Assembly (NCBI RefSeq): GCF_040833975.1 | Contig: NZ_CP162130.1 | Location: 2,626,001-2,690,000, forward strand | Source of the DNA: Leptospira sp. WS92.C1 | GTDB lineage: Bacteria; Spirochaetota; Leptospiria; Leptospirales; Leptospiraceae | DNA: 64,000 bases | Direction: 5' to 3' | Part shown: in pieces, positions 1 to 10,489 of the stretch | How positions within the stretch are numbered: the stretch's first letter is position 1 | Layout: the number at the start of each line of letters is the position of its first letter | Notes under the pieces: generated by a model | Seen by the model: the letters and a program-made list of their open reading frames with translations, nothing else | What the model was told of the DNA's origin: nothing | Databases searched by the model: none | Program-made: the position numbers and the translations under genes

Positions 1-130
1 TTATTTTTTTTAATAGAGTTTCGGTTTTTGCAGATAGTCCCAAGGAAGCATGAATTTTAACTTGTTTCTCCCCTTGGGTGTCGGTAGCAGATAGTCCAAG
101 TAAAATCAGAATCAATATTTTTGCTTTCAC
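1..130 (-). CDS. Exported protein, N-terminal part only (cut by window edge)
   Basis: An open frame runs off the left edge of the window. It starts at a GTG (128-130) preceded by a strong AGGAGG ribosome site at about 138-143. The overlapping ATG at 132-134 belongs to another frame that hits a stop within about 26 codons, so the GTG is preferred. The visible 43 residues begin with a short basic segment and a hydrophobic core (ILILILLGLSA), typical of a signal peptide. The short stretch GLSA recurs further on, encoded by a repeated 11-bp sequence. Too little is present to name a family. Confidence 0.6.
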   Translation of the reverse strand, partial: MKAKILILILLGLSATDTQGEKQVKIHASLGLSAKTETLLKKI

Positions 131-257
131 TCATATACCTCCTTCAAAATAACTCTAACAAAATCGACTTCTTGTATGATAATTTGCAAATAAGAATAAA
201 AAGATTCGATTCGTAAAAATTCCTAAGAACAAGGATTTTTCGAAAACGGTTCCTTTA

Positions 258-787
258 CTATTTCTTTTCCCTTTCCGCCAGTCGTTTGAGGCTGTCTTCA
301 AACTCCCCTTCTACCAGAATACCGCCGGATTTTTCAATGGAAAACTCGATCATCAGATTGAGAGAATTTCCAAAGTCCTCGTTAACAAGATATCCGTCCT
401 TATCGATCGCATAACCGGATGAATGCGGAAATGTTCCCACATTCCTCTTTACGATTTCCGGCAAAGAGAGAAGGTATCCGGAATAACCGTAGATTTTTTT
501 TCCAAGTGAAAAAGCGAAACCGATTTCAAACGCGGTTCCATCATCTATAAGAGCGCCACGAAAGGGATTACAATTTGCGAGAATGATATCGGATTTTTGA
601 ATCAATTCCACATTGCCCAAGAAAATCTTTCTTGCAAGCTCGAGGTTTCTGATGTGATCGAGAGGAATTTCGGAATCAAAAGGAGTTATAGCGTGAAAGC
701 CGTATGAATTACAGAGTGATTTTCTTTCCTGCAGAACCGTTACTGCATTCGGTAAGAATACTTCCGGTCCTGCAAGATAGATCGTTT

Positions 788-791
<4 letters not shown>
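258..791 (-). CDS. Nucleoside 2-deoxyribosyltransferase-like protein
   Basis: A 177-residue protein resembling nucleoside 2-deoxyribosyltransferases, which swap bases between deoxynucleosides through a covalent enzyme-sugar intermediate. Visible signatures are YLAGPEVF (residues 5-12), ANCNPFRG (72-79) and DDGTAFE (83-89); Glu89 sits where the family has its catalytic nucleophile. The start is a TTG whose bases overlap the TGA stop of ilvD (TTGA), so it is probably translated by coupling from ilvD. No signal peptide, so cytoplasmic. It could instead be one of the related N-glycosidases that hydrolyse deoxynucleoside monophosphates; sequence alone does not separate these. Confidence 0.8.
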
Positions 792-2470
<1,679 letters not shown>

Positions 2471-2713
2471 GATTTAGTTTCCTATATGAACCTGTCGCCT
2501 TTGGTGCCAGAACCTTGTAGCGGTATTTTCCGAAAGGCAGGCATTTTTTAGCGACAAGCTATAGAAAATACAGTTTTGCGTACTCCTCTCCCAGTCAAAT
2601 GGAAAAGCTCGGATTCATTCTAAGAATTTTCAGAACCCATCGCATGCAAAAAAAAATCGAATCGGGTTCTTCTAAATTCAAAAAATAGTTTTTGAATTCA
2701 TTCTAAATTCGAG
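2471..2713. other. Non-coding gap upstream of ilvD
   Basis: About 240 bp between the ilvD start and the glutathione S-transferase relic. Read on both strands it shows no convincing open frame, tRNA, attenuator or T-box-like structure. It probably carries the ilvD promoter, but no near-consensus -35/-10 pair stood out. Confidence 0.4.
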
Positions 2714-3072
2714 CCTGAATTGAAAGGTGGAAAATTTGTTTAAAGTATTTGGAATGGCTTTTTTTGAACAATCCAGCCACGAACCCGTTTATTTCCGTGA
2801 ATCGATGGTTGTTAAAACTTTCTCCAAACGGAAGGGAAAACACTCAGTAGATCGAGGCCAATCATTCCAAGGGAATCAAAAGCGTTGGCAGTGATGGAAT
2901 CCCATCTCAAAGGTAAGGATTTTTTTGTGGGAAACCGACTCACGATCGAGGATACAGCTTTATTTGCACACACGTAACCGAAGACGGGGAATTTTCCGAG
3001 ACCTTTCCGGCAATCCGAAAATGGCTGCATAACGTAAAAAATGTTCCCAAAATGATTTCGATCCAAGGATAA
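2714..3072 (+). pseudogene. Decayed glutathione S-transferase relic
   Basis: No single open frame exists, but joining pieces from different frames gives an ordered glutathione S-transferase-like chain. From 2714 it reads PELKGGKF (the thioredoxin-fold strand), from about 2746 YLEWLF, from 2766 EQSSHEPVYF (the family's FEQ-hEP helix), from 2882 ALAVMESHLKGKDFFVGNRL then TIEDTALFAHT (the conserved hL.gr.flvG...tiAD.alfayt block), and from 2968 THVTEDGEFSETFPAIRKWL ending at a TAA at 3070-3072 (the fPaIraWl helix). At least four frame changes and a missing N-terminal half mean it cannot make a working enzyme. The order and spacing of blocks match the family, so chance is unlikely. Confidence 0.75.
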
Positions 3073-3085
3073 AAAAGAATCACCT

Positions 3086-3655
3086 ATGCCCACGATCATG
3101 ACTCATACCGCTGTTCCTATTTCCATCTGGATCGCTTTTTTCAACAAAACAATTCCGATCCGACTTTTAATTTTCGGAATGATCTTTTCCATTCTCCCCG
3201 ATGCGGATGTGATCGCTTTTAAATTAGGAATTCCTTATGAAAATGACTTAGGGCATCGTGGTTTTAGTCATTCGATTTTATTCGCATTCTCATTGACCGG
3301 ACTCAGTTTGATTCTCATCCGATGGTTTCGAGTCAAAGCGGTCGTTCTATTTTTATTTTTATTCACATCCATTCTCTCTCACGGAATCCTGGACGCGATG
3401 ACAAGCGGAGGTTTGGGTGTGGGTTTTCTCATCCCCTATTCTTCCGAGCGATTTTTTTTCGCTTTGACTCCGATTCGTGTTTCTCCCATCGGTATTAGAA
3501 ATTTTTTGACAGCAAGAGGACTTGTAGTTTTACAATCCGAGTTCTTATTTGTATGGCTTCCACTATTGAGTATATCATTTGTCTTGTTTTTAATCCGCAA
3601 AGTCTATACCAAAAATCGAACCGATCCTAAGATGAGAAAGGACTTGTCCGAGTAG
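3086..3655 (+). CDS. YdjM-like integral membrane metal-dependent hydrolase family protein
   Basis: A 189-residue membrane protein beginning [11 protein letters not shown], the usual opening of the YdjM/LexA-regulated membrane protein family (DUF457 group). The family keeps His and Asp residues in membrane helices; here His7, the LPDAD motif near residue 37, the GHRGFSHS motif near residue 57, and SHGILD near residue 94 are visible. These suggest a metal site within an inner-membrane hydrolase, but no substrate is established. About five hydrophobic segments. It lies 13 bp beyond the glutathione S-transferase relic. The start agrees with family members. Confidence 0.8.
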   Translation: MPTIMTHTAVPISIWIAFFNKTIPIRLLIFGMIFSILPDADVIAFKLGIPYENDLGHRGFSHSILFAFSLTGLSLILIRWFRVKAVVLFLFLFTSILSHGILDAMTSGGLGVGFLIPYSSERFFFALTPIRVSPIGIRNFLTARGLVVLQSEFLFVWLPLLSISFVLFLIRKVYTKNRTDPKMRKDLSE

Positions 3656-3755
3656 CACTGCGGACTCAAAGAATCAGATCGTTTTAAAACAATGGACAAG
3701 AATCGACGATCTTAAATTTTGAAATGGAATCGTTCGAATTTTTTTAGGATAGAAT

Positions 3756-4046
3756 ATGAAACAATTTATAGTAGTCTTACGTTATCTCACACCGATCGAA
3801 GTCGTGGACAAGCATGTATTGGAACACAGGGAATTTCTTTCCAAGGGTTACGAACAAAAGATCCTTTTGGCCTCCGGACCTCAAGAACCGAGAACCGGAG
3901 GAATTTTGATCGCGAGAGCAAAATCACGTCAGGAAATCGAAAATTTCTGTCATCAGGATCCGTTCTATCGTAACGGGATTGCGGAATATCAAATCTTAGA
4001 ATGGAATCCTGTAAAATATCAGAAAGAATTCGAGTTCTGGCTCTAA
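3756..4046 (+). CDS. YciI-like protein
   Basis: A 96-residue cytoplasmic protein with the YciI fold signature: an N-terminal strand ([10 protein letters not shown]), a conserved His in [21 protein letters not shown], and a DPF motif near residue 69 followed by a [10 protein letters not shown] strand. YciI proteins are dimeric ferredoxin-like proteins, some suspected dehalogenase or dehydrochlorinase-type enzymes; the actual substrate is unknown. An overlapping frame beginning at 3719 lacks family features and was discarded. The gene overlaps the end of the convergent cyclase gene by a few bases. Confidence 0.85.
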   Translation: MKQFIVVLRYLTPIEVVDKHVLEHREFLSKGYEQKILLASGPQEPRTGGILIARAKSRQEIENFCHQDPFYRNGIAEYQILEWNPVKYQKEFEFWL

Positions 4047-5374
4047 ACCTTTCCCAATTCGTAGACATCCACGGGTTCTTCTCTACCTTTGACTTGGATG
4101 AAAGAAAGGTGTCTTCCGGGAATCGAATCCTTTACATTGCTGTAGACCGCTTCCGTCACTAAAAACTTGGTTCCAAATTCCTTGTTTAACTGCTCTACGC
4201 GAGAAGCAAGATTGACAACGTCTCCGATAATCGTGTATTCCTTTCTCACTTCCGAGCCTACGTTACCCGTCATTGCTTCTCCGCAATGAAGTCCGATTCC
4301 GATCTGTGTTTCCGGGATTTTTCCTTCCAGATTGAGCTGTTCGATTTGTTTTAATAACGCCAGAGAAGCGTTTACTGCATTTTTAACATCGTTTCCAGCG
4401 TCGGAAATCGGAGCTCCAAAAACAGCCATAAAACCGTCTCCCAGAAATTTATTGATCATTCCATTGTTTATATTCACGATATCGATGAGGTGTGAAAAGA
4501 TATAATTCAGATAATCGATCACCTCCTCCGGAGAGCGTTTTTCTGAAAATCGAGTGAAGTTTCGAATATCCAGAAACATCACACAGACATGTTTGAATTC
4601 TGAAAAACTTTCGTTTTTTTGTTCGAGCAAACGGTCGACCACATCAGGAGAAACATATTGTCCGAACATCCCCACAACTTGATTTTTTTCCTGAACCGCT
4701 TCCATCGCCGAAATCAAGGAGCGCCTGAGTTGAATTCCAACAAGTCCTGCGGCCACCCCCGCTAGGGTAAACAAAATTCCTTTGGAAAAAAAAGGCGTAA
4801 TCGAATTAAAAAAGTAGATCGGCATCTTGATTTGGTTCAAAGGCATAAAATAAACCGCTAACAATACAATCTGAGCGCCTGCGACAAACCCGGTAAACGC
4901 GCTCAACCAAAACTCAAGACGAAGTACCGAAAGAATGATAAAGATAAAATATGTCAGAACAGCGGGAGAATAAAGAGGAATCAAAGGGGATTCAAATGCG
5001 CCGCCGTTCAACCAAAGAAGAAGGGTTACGGAAGAAATTTCCGCGAACGCGTTTCCAAATCTTGCGATGGTAAAAACCGTTTTTCTTTTTTTGAGATAGT
5101 GGTTGAATACACGATTGACCACAAGTTCATAAATCGCAGTGAAAACATTGACTCCAAGGATGGCGATGTAAGGAAAACGTCCTTGTCCTCCGGTTTCTGC
5201 ATCGATAAAATCGCGAAAGAATGTAAAAGCAACCGCCATCAAAGTAGATGCAAAGGCAAAGAAGAAGAACAGAATTTTTGTTCGAACGATTTCGCTTTTT
5301 AGAATTTCATAAGAAAGAGGATCCATAGTCTGGTTCTTAAATTTTTTGGTCCATTGTTGAATTGGATTCGCCAT
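4043..5374 (-). CDS. Membrane-bound class III adenylate/guanylate cyclase
   Basis: A 443-residue protein: an N-terminal membrane half with about six hydrophobic segments (residues ~30-215), a short linker ([20 protein letters not shown], typical of the coupling segment), and a C-terminal class III cyclase domain (~250-440). Metal-binding aspartates are seen in [11 protein letters not shown] and [12 protein letters not shown], and the [16 protein letters not shown] block is intact. It should make cAMP or cGMP in response to a membrane-sensed signal. Leptospires encode many such cyclases. It ends tail-to-tail with the YciI gene. Confidence 0.9.
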   Translation of the reverse strand: MANPIQQWTKKFKNQTMDPLSYEILKSEIVRTKILFFFFAFASTLMAVAFTFFRDFIDAETGGQGRFPYIAILGVNVFTAIYELVVNRVFNHYLKKRKTVFTIARFGNAFAEISSVTLLLWLNGGAFESPLIPLYSPAVLTYFIFIILSVLRLEFWLSAFTGFVAGAQIVLLAVYFMPLNQIKMPIYFFNSITPFFSKGILFTLAGVAAGLVGIQLRRSLISAMEAVQEKNQVVGMFGQYVSPDVVDRLLEQKNESFSEFKHVCVMFLDIRNFTRFSEKRSPEEVIDYLNYIFSHLIDIVNINNGMINKFLGDGFMAVFGAPISDAGNDVKNAVNASLALLKQIEQLNLEGKIPETQIGIGLHCGEAMTGNVGSEVRKEYTIIGDVVNLASRVEQLNKEFGTKFLVTEAVYSNVKDSIPGRHLSFIQVKGREEPVDVYELGKV

Positions 5375-5493
5375 TTTTTGACTCCGTTTTTTTGACCCGC
5401 AGCTTTTATAACCAACAGATATAAGTAAATTTTTTTCTATTTTAAAAAAGAAAACTACAAATTCAAACGAAGGTAAAAAACGATTTCAAAGAG

Positions 5494-6402
5494 TTAAATC
5501 CGAGTCCAGTCCGCGTCTTGCAGTAAGAAATCTTTGAGATGTTTTCCTGATTTAGAATTCAAACCTTCATGTAAAACAATTTCCAAATCAAGATCCAATT
5601 CGTTTTTCCAGATGTTTCTTTTAATTTTTCCTTGTTTTAAAAGATTCCATTTTATAAACAAAATCCTTTTGGAAGAATTTCTCTGATTCTCATTTAATAA
5701 ATCGGAACTTAATATTTTTAGAATGGAGTAAATTCGAAAACGATCCATGACCGGATGTTGAAAGGAAAGTTGATCGTCATGTCCTCCGTAGCGAACAAGT
5801 AAAAGTTCGTCCAAAAGAGTTACCGGATGAGTTGCTGTAATTCGCAACCATAGATCATAGTCTTCGCATGCAGGAAGTTCCTCGTCCATTTTCCCTGCAG
5901 ATACGTATAAATCCTTTTTAAGAAGAACCGAAGAAGGAGTAATGCTACACATTTCCAAACTCCGATCAAAAATCCATCCGTTGCTCTTTTGAAGATGTGC
6001 GGGAGGATTGATTCTCTTACCGTTTCGGATCCAAATTTCTTGGGATTGTAAAATTTCAATGTCTTTTTGTTCTTGAAGAACCTTCCATTGAACTTTCAAT
6101 TTATCCGGAAGCCACAAATCATCCGAATCCAAAAAAGCGATCCAATCAAAAACGGATCTCTCTACTCCAAAATTTCGAGCACGACTGACTCCTCCATGCT
6201 CTAAGGAAAAAATTCTAATTTGATCCAGAAAGTCTTTGAAACGGTTCCGAATCAGCGAAATCGTGGAATCCGTAGATCCGTCGTCGACGATGAGGATTTC
6301 CATCGGCAAAACGGTCTGTTTGAGAACGCTCTCAATCGCGCTACAAACCTGATTTTCCCGATTGAATGTGGGAATGACAACGGATACGGGAATCAAATTC
6401 AT
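5494..6402 (-). CDS. Family 2 glycosyltransferase
   Basis: A 302-residue protein with a GT-A glycosyltransferase domain: VSVVIPTFNRE near the N-terminus, ILIVDDGSTDST for nucleotide binding, and AFLDSDDLW carrying the DxD-like metal site. The C-terminal 80 residues are less typical. It follows the O-antigen ligase gene on the same strand with a gap of only 6 bp, so the two are very likely one transcript and both act in lipopolysaccharide or related surface glycan assembly. The sugar donor and acceptor cannot be told from the sequence. Confidence 0.9.
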   Translation of the reverse strand: MNLIPVSVVIPTFNRENQVCSAIESVLKQTVLPMEILIVDDGSTDSTISLIRNRFKDFLDQIRIFSLEHGGVSRARNFGVERSVFDWIAFLDSDDLWLPDKLKVQWKVLQEQKDIEILQSQEIWIRNGKRINPPAHLQKSNGWIFDRSLEMCSITPSSVLLKKDLYVSAGKMDEELPACEDYDLWLRITATHPVTLLDELLLVRYGGHDDQLSFQHPVMDRFRIYSILKILSSDLLNENQRNSSKRILFIKWNLLKQGKIKRNIWKNELDLDLEIVLHEGLNSKSGKHLKDFLLQDADWTRI

Positions 6403-6408
6403 AAATCT

Positions 6409-8457
6409 TTAGTTTTGAATTCGGATGCGCGCGCAAAACTTTCTTGGTTCCGGATCCATCGGATGAGGCTGCCAAAAAATAAAAGAATCCTTAACTTCTC
6501 CCTTTAAAGCGGAAGTACATTCTATTTTTAAAATATTCTTTTTTTCATAAATATCAAACACAAACGTCTCGGTTTTGTTTTTTTCTTCCATACGACCCAC
6601 TTCCTTTTTTTGTCCTGCGAGCGTAACCGCATAATGGGAAGAATCCGCAATTGGAGTAAAATGAATCGTATATCTTTTTTTTTGATCACCGATCAATTCC
6701 ATAAAACTTTTCCCCTCCAAAATCCAGATCACATCAGAATCTTGTCCCGGAGGAAAAAAGACCCCGGACCGAAATAAAAAAGTAGGGTAAAGATATCGGG
6801 AACAAAATACAAGCGACAACGAGATCGACAAAAGAGAAACCATTCCGCGTATTCCAAAACTCCGATTTTCTCGAATAAAAATCCGTAAAACGGAAAACAA
6901 TTGCGTCTTTTCTAAAAATACATTCTTTTTTTGGAATATTTTATTCTTACTATTTTCAATATCACCTTTGAAAGAAAAAAGAAAAAAGGCTCCGATCCAT
7001 TGAAAAAATACCGCGCGCAAATAAAACCATTCCTGAAAAAAGGAATATACGAAAATAGCGGAGATCGAACCGAAAATCAAAGACGAACTCCAGACATCCT
7101 CATCGGATGTTCTTTGAACGGAAAGCCGACACAAAATTTCGATCCATAAAAAAGAAAAGACAGCAACCCCCAACAAACCCATTCCCGCAAAAATCTGTAA
7201 AAATTGATTGTGAGATGTATGAAAGAAACTCGCACGACTTCCCGTCTGGATACAACATTCGTTATACCATCCGAAGGATTCAAATCCACCGCCGAGTAAA
7301 AGTTTACTCAAACCCAAATTTTTTGCCGCTACAAAATGAGAAAGACGATCCTGGCCTTGAGTTCCTCCTTCCATCCAAATCGTAAGAAAGGGAAATAGGA
7401 CTCCGATTCCGACCAAAAGAATCGAAAAGGTTAGAAATATTTTTTTTCTAAGACGATCCTCCTTTGACAATCTACAAACGATTTGATGAAACCAGGAAAC
7501 AAAAATCAAAACTCCAAACGCGACAAACGCTCCTCTTGCCCCGATCCCCAAAAGCGTGATTGCGAGAATGAAAAAGATTCCTAAAACCCAGATTCGGTTT
7601 TTACTGTTTTGTTTTTCCAAAACGACTGCGAACAAAAAAGGAAGAGCGGATAGAATGGAAACGGCGAACCAACTCCGATTCCAATACAAGGATTGAATCG
7701 CAGACTCGGGCAAAAATCGATCGAAAAACGGAAGGATCGAATGAGGAGACGTCACCAGTTTGTAGCCGTCAAGCCATCGATGATATCCGTCTAACGATGA
7801 TTTTACGAATGGAGAAAAATATTCCATCCACCCAATCGCGACCGAGAACAACAAACCTGCGCTGACTCCAAACGAAAATACTTTGATTAGAGAAGTTTGA
7901 TTCTCCGATTTGTCCAACCAATCTCTACGGGATAAAAATCCGAATAAGAACAAGATTCCCATTCCCAAAACCTTGATCGGATACCAGGGTTCCAATTCGG
8001 TGGAATGTAAAAACCAAAACCATCCTTTCCGGTAAAACCGAAGATCAGCAAACAAATCCGGATTGGCCAAGAGACTTAAAAAAGCCGCGAAGAAGAATGA
8101 AAGCAACAAAAACCCCGTTCGACTCTTTCTGAATTCTTCACTGAAAAAGGAATTTCCGGAACGTTTGTTTTCCAAGATCCCTCGTAAACACCAGAAGATC
8201 CAAAGACAATCCTGTAATTCCAGAAATCTTCCGCCGGGATGATTTCCGAACAACGGTCCGGAAGCGGCGAGTAAAAAGGTAGAGAAGAACGGAGAAACCA
8301 GATCCAGCACAGCGAACAGCGCAAAGAAGACACAAAACCCGATTCGAAACTTCCAAGGATAAAAACCGAGTAAGGGAAGAATCAAAATCAAAGAAAATCC
8401 GATCCAAATCGAAAATCGTAAAATGTTGAGAAAGGAATACCACGGCCGGGTTTTCAT
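6409..8457 (-). CDS. O-antigen ligase/polymerase-like membrane protein (Wzy_C domain)
   Basis: A 682-residue multi-spanning membrane protein with about 12 hydrophobic segments. It has the Wzy_C/WaaL features: the GIGARGAFVAFG helix in the middle and, after a long periplasmic loop, the conserved His in SFFHTSHNQFLQIFAGMGLLG. Such proteins join O-antigen to lipid A-core or polymerise repeat units in the periplasm. A soluble C-terminal tail of about 130 residues follows the last membrane segments, longer than in the standard ligase. It is co-oriented with the glycosyltransferase downstream. Whether it acts as ligase, polymerase or protein O-glycosylase is undecided. Confidence 0.85.
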   Translation of the reverse strand: MKTRPWYSFLNILRFSIWIGFSLILILPLLGFYPWKFRIGFCVFFALFAVLDLVSPFFSTFLLAASGPLFGNHPGGRFLELQDCLWIFWCLRGILENKRSGNSFFSEEFRKSRTGFLLLSFFFAAFLSLLANPDLFADLRFYRKGWFWFLHSTELEPWYPIKVLGMGILFLFGFLSRRDWLDKSENQTSLIKVFSFGVSAGLLFSVAIGWMEYFSPFVKSSLDGYHRWLDGYKLVTSPHSILPFFDRFLPESAIQSLYWNRSWFAVSILSALPFLFAVVLEKQNSKNRIWVLGIFFILAITLLGIGARGAFVAFGVLIFVSWFHQIVCRLSKEDRLRKKIFLTFSILLVGIGVLFPFLTIWMEGGTQGQDRLSHFVAAKNLGLSKLLLGGGFESFGWYNECCIQTGSRASFFHTSHNQFLQIFAGMGLLGVAVFSFLWIEILCRLSVQRTSDEDVWSSSLIFGSISAIFVYSFFQEWFYLRAVFFQWIGAFFLFSFKGDIENSKNKIFQKKNVFLEKTQLFSVLRIFIRENRSFGIRGMVSLLSISLSLVFCSRYLYPTFLFRSGVFFPPGQDSDVIWILEGKSFMELIGDQKKRYTIHFTPIADSSHYAVTLAGQKKEVGRMEEKNKTETFVFDIYEKKNILKIECTSALKGEVKDSFIFWQPHPMDPEPRKFCARIRIQN

Positions 8458-8517
8458 TAGGATAGAGAATCCGAAACGATCTATTTTAGAAACGATAAAA
8501 TCCGCTTGAGATCGATG

Positions 8518-8548
8518 CTTCTTTCGTCTGAAAGAAGACGATTTTTTT
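8518..8548 (+). terminator. Hairpin with T-run in the leader of the STAS gene
   Basis: An 8-bp perfect stem (CTTCTTTC / GAAAGAAG) with a GTCT loop is followed by ACGA and seven T residues. It lies between divergent genes, 46 bp upstream of the STAS-like gene, so if it works as a terminator it would attenuate transcription into that gene rather than end a preceding one. Function is inferred only from shape. Confidence 0.35.
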
Positions 8549-8593
8549 GTTTCCAGAAAAAACTCTTTTCTGAAATAGTAGTATTCATCCCTT

Positions 8594-8896
8594 ATGCAGC
8601 AATTGGAAGAATCTACAATCTATCCCGATAAGGATTTGTTTCGGATCGAGTTTCGTAAGAACATCTGCTCCATCGAATCGGAAGAAATTCAGGAAATTCT
8701 ATCTCAGATTCGAAACATTCGCCCTAAGGCTGTGCTTTTAGATCTCACTCCGGTTGTGGCGATCCCATCTATGGTTCTCAATCGAATTCTAAAATTCGTT
8801 TCCGAATTGAAGAAGGAAGAAATCCAAATTTCGGAAGTAAAACTGAGCGAGGGATTACAACTCGTCTTTTCCAAACTCAAAATCAATTTGGGATGA
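8594..8896 (+). CDS. STAS-like domain protein (anti-sigma antagonist type)
   Basis: A 100-residue cytoplasmic protein with the alternating strand-helix pattern of STAS domains: [16 protein letters not shown], then a buried strand [18 protein letters not shown]. The latter resembles the D[FL][S/T]x..xIDS phosphosite region but has Thr-Pro and Ser where a phosphorylatable Ser is expected. The family passes signals in partner-switching pathways, but no kinase or phosphatase gene is nearby. Its TGA overlaps the ATG of the next gene (ATGA), indicating coupled translation with the Cys/His-rich protein. Confidence 0.6.
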   Translation: MQQLEESTIYPDKDLFRIEFRKNICSIESEEIQEILSQIRNIRPKAVLLDLTPVVAIPSMVLNRILKFVSELKKEEIQISEVKLSEGLQLVFSKLKINLG

Positions 8897-9330
8897 AATC
8901 GTTTTTTTCCTTCTATCTCTCCGTTTCCATCCTATTTCAAGCCATTCTATTTTCCAGCGGGTTGTTCGGTTGTATCCTCAGTGAAAAAGCCAAAATTTGT
9001 GAGTGCAATCACGGAAGCAAAATTCAGAAACACGCAAACAAAGAAGACAGCCGATTTTCAAAAAAGGCACATTCGAACCTCGCACTCAGTTCCCCTCAAA
9101 AACTTCCGAACTGTCATTCTGCAAAATCGGGAGAACAACACGCGTGTTCTTGTAAAAAAGCGGAAAACAAATTGTCTCAGTTGAGCGCGTTTTATTCTCA
9201 CTTATTTTCATCCGATCGTCATCGTATTCCGAATCCGATTTCAAGTTTGATTCAAATCGTCACATTTCAAGATTTCAATTCCGGAATCGATTTTTCTTTT
9301 TCTCTGCTAAAACCCCCGCAAATCTCCTAA
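8893..9330 (+). CDS. Cys/His-rich exported protein, possibly metal-binding
   Basis: A 145-residue protein of unrecognised family. It begins with a hydrophobic signal segment ending in LFGC (Cys27), a plausible lipobox. The body contains metal-ligand clusters: CECNHG (residues 36-41), NCHS and HACSCKK, with several other His residues. The C-terminal third lacks Cys. It directly precedes the MbnP/MbnH-type operon, so a part in copper or other metal handling is a fair inference, but there is no family evidence. Translation is coupled to the upstream STAS-like gene by a 4-bp overlap. Confidence 0.6.
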   Translation: MKSFFSFYLSVSILFQAILFSSGLFGCILSEKAKICECNHGSKIQKHANKEDSRFSKKAHSNLALSSPQKLPNCHSAKSGEQHACSCKKAENKLSQLSAFYSHLFSSDRHRIPNPISSLIQIVTFQDFNSGIDFSFSLLKPPQIS

Positions 9331-9344
9331 ATCAAAACATCGAT

Positions 9345-9366
9345 AAAATGGAACCGGCTCCATTTT
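9345..9366 (+). terminator. Hairpin downstream of the Cys/His-rich gene
   Basis: An 8-bp perfect stem (AAAATGGA / TCCATTTT) around a 6-base loop ACCGGC, 15 bp after the stop of the Cys/His-rich gene. The T-run is part of the stem, giving an A-rich/T-rich bidirectional terminator shape. It would separate the upstream two-gene unit from the MbnP operon. Confidence 0.4.
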
Positions 9367-9391
9367 ACGACCCAGAATTTCTGACTATAAT
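9363..9391 (+). promoter_or_regulatory. Candidate sigma-70 promoter of the MbnP operon
   Basis: A perfect -10 box TATAAT (9386-9391) stands 17 bp after a weak -35 TTTTAC (9363-9368), predicting a start near 9398 and a leader of about 100 bases before the MbnP-like gene. The leader would be long enough for metal-responsive control, but no known operator was recognised. Confidence 0.4.
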
Positions 9392-9498
9392 CCAGAATGA
9401 ACGCTGCGGCGGTCCATAAACAGACAATCGCGTCGTTTAGTTATCAGTATCTTGGAACATTCTGTAAGCCGGGTATCAATACGATTTAGGAGATTTTT

Positions 9499-10443
9499 AT
9501 GATGAAAAAAGCACTCATCCTTTCCTGGATGATCACAATTTGTTTTGCATTTACATTTTGCCCTTGGGACAAAAAAAAAGAGGATAACGATTTCGTTACG
9601 ATCGCAACCTTAACCGCTTTAACCGGAAATCAAGGCATTCAATTTTCTGCATATGCAGGAACGCAAAAGTTGGTCTGTGGGGCGACACTTCGCGGTCACG
9701 ATCGGATTTTAGGAACGGTACCGTTTATTCCCACGGCTCATATCGCGGAAAGCACAACATTTCAACTTCACGATTTTAGACTTTATGTTCACGGAATCAC
9801 TCTCATAAGAACGGACGACACGGAAATTCCCCTCTCTCTCAATCAAGACGGTCGCTTTCAATCCGGCAACATCGCTCTTTTGGATTTTGAAGACGGAACC
9901 GGAAAATGCCAAGGAACTCCCGAAACAAACAGTTTTGTCTCGGCCTCGATTCCATTTGGTAACTATAAAGGAATCAAATTTATTGTGGGAGTTCCGGAAG
10001 CACAAAATCATCTGGACGCGGATTCTCAAACTTCACCTTTGAATGTAACCGGGATGTATTGGAGTTGGACAAGCGGATACAAATTCTTAAAATTGGATTT
10101 CGAAACCGCGGAAACTGGCGCAGCCGGAACCTCAGTCCATATCGGCTCCGGAGACTGCACCGGTACCGGAAGTTCCAGCACCTGTGTGCGGGCCAATCGG
10201 ATCCCGGTGACTCTGACTCCAACGGGAGGTTTTGATCCCTCCACTCAGGAAATCAAAATCAACATACAGGCTCTTTTACAGGGGATCAATCTTGGTGCCG
10301 ATCCAAACGGAGCGATGTGTATGTCCGGAGGTATGATGGCTACAGGCTGTCCGATCATCTTTCCAAATATCGGTTTGAGTTTTACAACGGGAAATCCGAT
10401 CACTCCCGCCCAGAGCGTATTTACGATCAAATCGAAAAACTGA
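9499..10443 (+). CDS. MbnP-like metallo-mystery-pair four-Cys protein
   Basis: A 314-residue exported protein of the MbnP family (partner of the di-haem protein MbnH; both are linked to copper and methanobactin loci in other bacteria, and MbnH oxidises a Trp of MbnP to kynurenine, creating a copper site). The family block [15 protein letters not shown] is at residues 186-200, with Trp188 and Trp190. Cysteines at 60, 137, 220, 229, 274 and 284 fit disulfide pairs of the family. The signal segment ends FTFC (Cys21), so it may be a lipoprotein. Ribosome site TAGGAGA precedes two adjacent ATGs (9499 and 9502); either could start. A strong hairpin separates it from the MbnH-like gene. Confidence 0.88.
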   Translation: MMKKALILSWMITICFAFTFCPWDKKKEDNDFVTIATLTALTGNQGIQFSAYAGTQKLVCGATLRGHDRILGTVPFIPTAHIAESTTFQLHDFRLYVHGITLIRTDDTEIPLSLNQDGRFQSGNIALLDFEDGTGKCQGTPETNSFVSASIPFGNYKGIKFIVGVPEAQNHLDADSQTSPLNVTGMYWSWTSGYKFLKLDFETAETGAAGTSVHIGSGDCTGTGSSSTCVRANRIPVTLTPTGGFDPSTQEIKINIQALLQGINLGADPNGAMCMSGGMMATGCPIIFPNIGLSFTTGNPITPAQSVFTIKSKN

Positions 10444-10450
10444 CCCTATG

Positions 10451-10476
10451 AAACCCCGGACTTTTCTCCGGGGTTT
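10451..10476 (+). promoter_or_regulatory. Strong intercistronic hairpin between mbnP-like and mbnH-like genes
   Basis: A perfect 10-bp GC-rich stem (AAACCCCGGA / TCCGGGGTTT) with loop CTTTTC begins 8 bp after the MbnP-like stop. It is followed at once by the CAGGAG ribosome site of the MbnH-like gene, not by a T-run, so it is more likely an mRNA processing or stability element, or a partial terminator, setting unequal protein amounts. Confidence 0.6.
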
Positions 10477-10489
10477 CCAGGAGAATCAC

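Noticed and set aside
2812..3099. 95-residue minus-strand open frame
   Set aside because: It is the mirror of the glutathione S-transferase relic and overlaps the start of the YdjM-like gene; the plus-strand relic explains the sequence better.
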